From Phytophthora colocasiae (lineage: Eukaryota; Oomycota; Peronosporomycetes; Peronosporales; Peronosporaceae), in NCBI GenBank assembly GCA_018806915.1, contig JAGKQI010000081.1:558001-622000 (forward strand): 64,000 bases of DNA. The letters run 5' to 3'. The position numbers and the translations under genes were made by a program. Position 1 is the stretch's first letter; every line of letters begins with the position of its first letter. Below are positions 58,403-64,000 of this stretch, piece by piece. The notes beneath the pieces are model-generated. The model was not told where the DNA came from. It made no database searches and was given only the letters and a program-made list of their open reading frames with translations.

Positions 58403-60411
58403 TCGCTCAAGGTGCTGATGTAGGAGGAACAGTCTCTGAAGGCATGGGGATCCAAGTGACGCGAACGCTGTTACCAGTGAAACCAGAGTCCGAGGATGTC
58501 GACATGCCGGAAGAGAGACCAGAGGTGCCGGGTGCGGGGTCTGGAAACCAGGTGTCTGTCGGAAGTTCTTCACGGGATTTCAAACAATTGTCTCCGGAGA
58601 TCCTGCCTGTATCTGCCTCCACCCAAAGCGAAAGTCACCAGAGCCACCGCCAAAGTGTGAAGAGTGAAGACCTTCCGAGACCACCGTCCCGACGTTTGAG
58701 TTCCATCGCGTCGAGTCGTACGAAGTCTGAAGCTCGAAGCTCTCAGAGATCAGGGCCTGCCCAGATCGAGTTGAACATCATGAGGCAACAGCAGGAGTGG
58801 CAAAACCGGATGGAGCAGGCGCAGATGGAGTTCTTGGCCCGAGAACGCTTGGAGACCATGGAACGCGATCGTCGTCGAGAGCAACGTGACTTGGAGGCAA
58901 GACGCGAAATTCAGACGCTCACCGAGCGCTTGTTGAAGTCAGAAAACGCGAGGCTGGAGGCTGAGAGACGCGCCGACGATGCTGAAGAACGCAGAAGTCT
59001 GGTATCTGAAAGCAAGCTCAGGAGTCGCAGCGCGGCAGAGTTGGAAACTCTGAAAACGGAGCTCCAGAACTCTGAAAATCAACGGCTGGAATCAGTGTTT
59101 GCTGAACGCTGGCGACAAAGAGAGGCTGAGATTGAAGCCGAACGTGCGCGTGCGACTGACGAGATGAAACGGGACTGGATTTCTCAAATGGAAGCCTTAC
59201 AACAGCGAATGAAAGTCATGGAAGCCGAGCGCGACAGGGAGAAAGAAAGTTCTCAGAACATGCAACGGTTCCAAGCCGGTCAGTTGAGAAACCTTCGGGC
59301 GACATTATCCCAAGTTCAAGAAGCGCGAAGGGTCGGTCACCCTGATTCGGCAACTTCAAACCAAGTGTTACATACAGGTAACCCTGAAGTTGCAACTATG
59401 TATCCAGTATCCGGGTCAGAAATCAGAAGTGACGCAAGAAGGGTTGGGGTTGAACCCATGTCACATTCACCGGCTCTCAAGACGGAATCTCGAGAGGTTG
59501 CAACCTTCCAGCAAGGCACCCCTGCACGAAGCACGGGGACGAAGCGAGTGAAGCCTGAGAGGAATGGCGGCGCTACTGCTGCTACGGCCACCCACGTGGT
59601 TCAAGCGACCTCGGTGACAGAGACCAAGGGCGATACTAGACGTGCGCCTACTCCGAGACGAGATCCGCCGCAGAAAACTGAAGATAGACGGCCTAATGGA
59701 GATCGAAGAGCGTCTCGCAGAGCGAAGCGTCATGATAGAGCACCAGACTCTGGTGGAGACTCTGACAATTCAAGCTCAGACTCTGCGAGCTCGTCATCGG
59801 AGGACTCAGAGCCAGGTGAAGTGGTGAATCTGACGGCAGCAACTCAAGCACAAGCCGGAACCACACTTCTGACGCTAAGGCCGTTCATGAACTCGAACAA
59901 CCTTGGGGAATTCGACCCCAGAGCTACCCTCAGGGAACGTGTCCACTGGTGGGAGCGGTTTACGAATATGGCTTCTCAAGGAGGTTGGTCGACTAAGACG
60001 CGCATCCAGGAACTTAAGTTGAAGCTCCCTGTGTCTGCGCGAGACTGGTTTAACCAGCTACCCAAAAGTGTGTCCCGTGACTGGAAAGAGCTGTCTTCAG
60101 AGTTCAAGAAACGTTATTGCAAAGCTCGGTCATCGTATTCTGAGAGATACTTCACTATAGCTATGAAAGACTCTGAGACTCCGCTTGAATTTTTCTACCG
60201 ACTTAATTCTGCCGCTGGAAAAGCTGACATCGATTTCCGGAAGTCGTCCAAGCGTCTTGAGAAGCATGTACTGCGATTCATCACGAAGCTTAAGGATGCG
60301 CGCCTGAAAACGTCGCTGCAAGGTCAGAGATTTAGTTTTTTTGAATTTCAGACTTGGAATATGCGTTGCAGCAAGATGAAGATGTGTGGCGAACTGGTGA
60401 CCAAGAAATGA
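58372..60411 (+). pseudogene. Gypsy-4 Gag, capsid part, frameshifted near its end
   Basis: An ATG at 58372 opens 679 codons: a coiled coil near residues 130-310 (RERLETMERDRRREQRDLEA), then a Gag capsid-like core near 500-650 (FMNSNNLGEFDPRATLRERV, LKLPVSARDWFNQLPKSVSR, SETPLEFFYRLNSAAGKADI). Just after a T7 run (60335-60341) the frame turns into a short unrelated tail. The expected continuation is in the frame beginning near 60345. A single-base indel is likely. Confidence 0.7.
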
Positions 60412-61103
60412 CCCCTGCCAAGTCTCGAGACTTCCGGGCTGACAATATTCCGCGAGGACAGTTCAAGCCCAAGCGTGTGCATCGGACTTATGTCGCAAGA
60501 GATATGGATTCTGAAGACTATGACTCTGAAGACTCAGAAAATCATAAGGAAGCTCTGAAATTCAATCAGGATACCAGAGATCAGACGGGTGATTCCAGAA
60601 CTCCAAGTGCGACTTCAGAGTCTACCCGTGATAAAAGTACTGCGCAGGCATCTTCGAACAATTCAAAGGCTCCACCAAGTGCAGATTGGACGCAGACTCT
60701 GACGAATGAGGTATATCGAGTGATGGATAACATGGGATGGCGTCCGCCGCCCCAGTCCCCGTCTGGATCGTCAGGTCAGGGGTTCCATCAAAGGCGTCAT
60801 GAGAATGGTGGTTACTGGAACAAGTTCTGTGAAAAATGTCAACGCTCAGGACACTCAGAAGAAGATTGCTGGAGAGACGTCACGTGTGACCGATGTCAGG
60901 AAAAGGGACACCCGAGTCGAATGTGTCGGATGCCACCCTGTGAAGTATGTGGAAGAGTACACCCTGGAAAACCCTGTGAAGATTTGAAAACTCTGGAAGC
61001 ACTCAAGCAACTCGCTCGACAAGGTGCACTCAAGGACATGCCGAACCACCTACGGGAGAAACTCCTGAGTGATGAGGCGGACTCTGGGAAGCCGTTAAAC
61101 TAA
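60354..61103 (+). pseudogene. Gypsy-4 Gag, zinc-knuckle part
   Basis: It continues Gag in a shifted frame without its own convincing ATG. Acidic region, then knuckles CEKCQRSGHSEEDC, CDRCQEKGHPSRMC (CX2CX4HX4C) and CEVCGRVHPGKPC (one residue short), the same three-knuckle pattern, including the short third one, as in Gypsy-3. Confidence 0.72.
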
Positions 61104-61229
61104 TATGCCCGTCGGATGGGGATCCGAAACGCGCCGGGCATGGCGTTACCCCAGAGTTGTGTGTTCTAGTGTGTGTAGGGCCAGAGCTGAGAAAGATTCA
61201 CGATAACACTCAACAATGCATGACTACTT

Positions 61230-62909
61230 TTGCCCAAGAACCGACCATACCCTCTGGAAACTCAGGGAACGAGCTACCTGAGATCGCCGACGACGCCGAC
61301 TCCGACACCAGACGACTCAGTGTCGTTCAGGTTGAAGGATGGCGAGTGTTATGGCTGGTGGGAAGATAACTACCCTGATCGGTCAAAGAGGGATGTGGTG
61401 ATGGTGTATGGTGCTGTGAATGACCATCGGACCAAGATTCTCTTGGATACTGGTGCGACCATAAATATTCTGAGTTACGACTTTGCGCGTAAGCTCGGAC
61501 TCAGACTCAAGTCGCACAAGCAGACCAAAGTGTCGGGGATGGGTGGTGTTCCAACCTATATCGGTGCCAGCGCTGAGATCAAGTTGACGCTTGGGCCAAG
61601 AGTGGTATATATTGTGGATGTTTGGGTCGCGAATATCGGTGAAGGAATTGACGTGCTTCTGGGAATGGGTTTTATGTTTGCTGCTGGAGTGAGAATTAGT
61701 GCTCGTGAAGGTCTGGTGTCGTTACCAGACGAGGTAGTGGTGATGATGTGTAATTGGGAACCTGGTGATCACATTGGTCGTAACAGGTCGGTTAGACCAA
61801 GCGAGGCTGTCCTTCTGAGTCCGGGCGAGGAGTTCATTGTCCGAATTGACTATGGGCCAACGAACCCCCAGAGGGAAGTCGTGTGGGCCGGACGCGGTGA
61901 CCGCTGGGTTACCCAGCTGATCTATGCGGCCCGATCTTGGCCCGTGGCCGTTCGCGTGGTAAACATCTCTGATAAAAACACGTGGGTCAATGAACTTTCT
62001 GATGTCGCGAGGATCGTGGAATATGGTTTCTTCCCAAGGCATGGACGTTTCGTGCGTCCAGGTTCCGCTGCCTATCGTGATTGGGAAGTTCTGATTCTGG
62101 AAAGCACCCCGTCACCAGAGACTAAGAAACGTATGAAGAGAGAGGCGGAGTTGGAGGCTTTGATGCCGCAGCCCCCGTGTGTAGATCACCCGGACTACCC
62201 ATGGCCGACTGAAATACTGCAACGTCCAAGGTTTGACAACGCTCGAGTGCAGTTCGTGAAACCAGAGTCACCACCGACCGTGAAACGAGTACGCTTCGCC
62301 CTGGATGCATTCACCCAGACGGAGAATGGTTGCTCCGGCGAGTCAACGGGAAGTGCGGACATTAGTACAGATACCAGAGATTTGGAAACATCCTCTGAAA
62401 GTACTCCACACACAGACCCTGGTGACTCGTCCGTTGTTATTGCCGGAGACGGCCTTGACTCAAAGCCTGAGTGTATATTAGGTGACTCTCAGACCCCTGA
62501 GTTACCCGCGGACGATTTTGACCTAATGGATGAATCCTGGGATATTCCTATTCAGGGGATGCCTGGAACGCCTGTGGAAAAATTACGAGTGGAATACGAG
62601 CGGTGCATGAATGTTACGAATGAAGAATTGGACTTGGAGCCGGGTGTATATATGCGAGAAGGCACGGAACTCCTCGCTCAATTACGCGACCAACTGGTCA
62701 TGTTGCCTGAGCTGGAAGAATTGACACCAGAGTGTGATATCGACAGCGCTGATGTTGGAGAACCAGGAAAGACGACCCCAGAAATGGAGAAGAAACTGCG
62801 TGATATTCTGAGGTACCACAGGAAAATATTCCTGGGAGATGGTAATGCAGCACCCGCACCGGCAAGGGGTGTGGTCTGTGATCTGGATGTGGAGATGCCA
62901 AACCGGTAG
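61230..62909 (+). CDS. Gypsy-4 aspartic protease ORF
   Basis: No ATG at the start of the open frame (TTG at 61230). Retropepsin ILLDTGATINILS is near 61438 and DVLLGMGFMFAAGVRI near 61650. Downstream are a folded unknown region, an acidic Ser/Thr-rich linker and the beginning of the RT entry region (GDGNAAPAPARGVVCDLDVE), which resembles the same place in Gypsy-3. Confidence 0.78.
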   Translation: MPKNRPYPLETQGTSYLRSPTTPTPTPDDSVSFRLKDGECYGWWEDNYPDRSKRDVVMVYGAVNDHRTKILLDTGATINILSYDFARKLGLRLKSHKQTKVSGMGGVPTYIGASAEIKLTLGPRVVYIVDVWVANIGEGIDVLLGMGFMFAAGVRISAREGLVSLPDEVVVMMCNWEPGDHIGRNRSVRPSEAVLLSPGEEFIVRIDYGPTNPQREVVWAGRGDRWVTQLIYAARSWPVAVRVVNISDKNTWVNELSDVARIVEYGFFPRHGRFVRPGSAAYRDWEVLILESTPSPETKKRMKREAELEALMPQPPCVDHPDYPWPTEILQRPRFDNARVQFVKPESPPTVKRVRFALDAFTQTENGCSGESTGSADISTDTRDLETSSESTPHTDPGDSSVVIAGDGLDSKPECILGDSQTPELPADDFDLMDESWDIPIQGMPGTPVEKLRVEYERCMNVTNEELDLEPGVYMREGTELLAQLRDQLVMLPELEELTPECDIDSADVGEPGKTTPEMEKKLRDILRYHRKIFLGDGNAAPAPARGVVCDLDVEMPNR

Positions 62910-64000
62910 CTCAACGTCCGAGATCCGTCGCCCTCATCTCATGCTAAAGGTATACGAGCTTCTAAAGAAACTCCTGGAAACTGGTTTGATTGAGTACTCT
63001 AACTCCCCGTGGGCATCTCCTATTGTGATCGTTCTCAAGAAGAATGGTGTTGACATACGAATGTGCATCGACTATCGCATCGTGAATGGCTTCATTCAAC
63101 TGTCACGTTACCCTCTACCTCTTATTGACGATCTCTTGATTGGTTTTGAGGCTGCCATGTGGTTCATGAGCCTGGATATGGCTAGTGGTTTCTGGGCGAT
63201 CAGGATGACGGAGCGCGCACGACTGATATCAGCTTTCATCTGCCCGTTTGGACATTTTCAGTGGGTAAGGATGCCGTTTGGTCTGAAGAACGCCCCTCTT
63301 GTGTATCAAGCTATGTTAGACAATTGCCTGTGGGGATTCGTGAGACTGTCACCAGAAGAAGAAGCTGAAGTTGATGCGGAGGTTCTGGAATTTCTGCAAC
63401 TCCAGCCTCAGGACTCTAAAAGCATCTTTCAGACTCTGAGAACCATACTCCGATTTCAGAGATGCCAACCCGCACAAGTCAGATGACCGTCTTTCAGAGG
63501 AACATTCCTGTTCCCACGTGCATGGGCCCAGTCCTGGGGAGGAGTTCATACATCGACGACATCGCACATGGAGCACCGACTTGGGACCAATTATGTGACG
63601 ATTTGAATGCCCTGCTTTTCAGGCTTCGCTATTGGAACATTTCTGTGAGTTTGCCCAAGAGCGAGTTCGGGAAGTTGTCGATACCGTACCTATCCCACGA
63701 AATCAGTGCCGAGGGTCTGAGGGCAACACCTAAGATTGTCAAAGGAGTTGAAGAACTGCCATTTCCGTCTACGTTGAAGGGAGTTCAGAGTTTCATGGGA
63801 AGCCTCAACTATTACAACAAGTTTATTGAGGATTTACCGGTGATTGCTGCTACCCTCTATGAGCTGACGGACGAGCAGATTCGTGCTGGACGAGACCTGA
63901 CTCGTGCGAAAGAGGCGTTCGAAATTCTGAAACGCAAGATAGTCTCTACTCCACTACTCAGACATCCAGACCGAACCAGACCGTTTGTTGTCATTCCGCA
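62839..64000 (+). pseudogene. Gypsy-4 reverse transcriptase (two frames, runs off right edge)
   Basis: The frame from 62839 carries SPWASPIVIVLKKNGVDIRM, SLDMASGFWAIRM and RMPFGLKNAPLVYQ, and ends at 63486. The catalytic SYIDDIAHG follows in another frame from 63483, with thumb motifs (FMGSLNYYNKFIED) to the window edge. The RT palm is therefore split by a frameshift, at almost the same place as in Gypsy-3. No stop occurs from 63483 to 64000. Confidence 0.75.

Larger units (their letters stand above)
55145..64000 (+). mobile_element. Gypsy-4: Ty3/Gypsy element, continues past right edge
   Basis: The 5' LTR ends near 56758 (...CGCGACA), followed after two bases by the same primer-binding site as in Gypsy-3 (56761-56777). 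Its left end is uncertain. TGTGATTGG at 55145 is the best TG start, giving about 1.6 kb, but the other LTR is outside the window. Inside are gag (several frames), aspartic protease and RT up to the edge, in the order of Gypsy-3. Sequence similarity to Gypsy-3 is visible in RT (SLDMASGFW, RMPFGLKNAP) and protease. Confidence 0.82.

Overview
The window looks like a repeat-rich, effector-bearing region of a Phytophthora-type oomycete nuclear genome. The main evidence is six RXLR(-EER) secreted effector genes or their remains (most with tandem WY/LWY-type repeats) plus gene fragments, very short introns in the few housekeeping genes, and four large Ty3/Gypsy retrotransposons that fill more than half of the sequence. 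No species can be named from sequence reading alone.

Layout. 1-133: start of an RXLR effector running off the left edge (minus). 409-1554: four-exon nuclear gene of the SCI1 (style cell-cycle inhibitor 1) family (minus). About 1.78-2.5 kb: decayed GIY-YIG-like ORF. 2963-9910: Gypsy-1 (minus; 163-bp LTRs, TSD gataa), with an extra ORF on the opposite strand near its 3' LTR. 10027-17041: an RXLR/LWY effector gene (minus) split by Gypsy-2 (10815-16609; 339-bp LTRs differing at one base, TSD gttgg). 17950-19114: second LWY effector, frameshifted in an A8 tract. 19.8-21.1 kb: effector fragments and an internally deleted hAT element. 21313-22359: deleted Tc1-like element with 223-bp terminal inverted repeats. 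22553-24838: mitochondrial Hsp78/ClpB with two heat-shock elements just upstream. 24.96-35.2 kb: effector fragment, short RXLR effector, intact LWY effector (27131-28285), zinc-ribbon/FYVE/SYLF gene (28461-30418, minus) and two more LWY effectors (31851-33299, 33987-35195).

35.4-38.6 kb holds SINE copies. One SINE with a 12-bp target duplication is split by Gypsy-3 (38617-52632), a decayed dual-RNase-H element with LTRs of about 1.4 kb. Between its pol gene and 3' LTR, Gypsy-3 carries a roughly 2.8-kb coiled-coil-rich ORF on the opposite strand (48374-51178). 53.2-55.0 kb has a MULE SWIM-finger fragment and a SET-domain gene of doubtful integrity. From about 55.1 kb to the right edge is Gypsy-4, which uses the same primer-binding site as Gypsy-3 and has a very long, broken gag.

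The host genes (SCI1-like, Hsp78, FYVE-SYLF) are isolated and show no operon-like organisation. The effectors share the same secretion/RXLR/EER head and, in three copies, the same C-terminal end, so they look like a locally duplicated family being reshaped by transposon insertion, truncation and frameshift. The most unusual observation is that two different Ty3/Gypsy elements (Gypsy-1 and Gypsy-3) each carry a substantial antisense ORF starting about 80-105 bp inside the 3' LTR.
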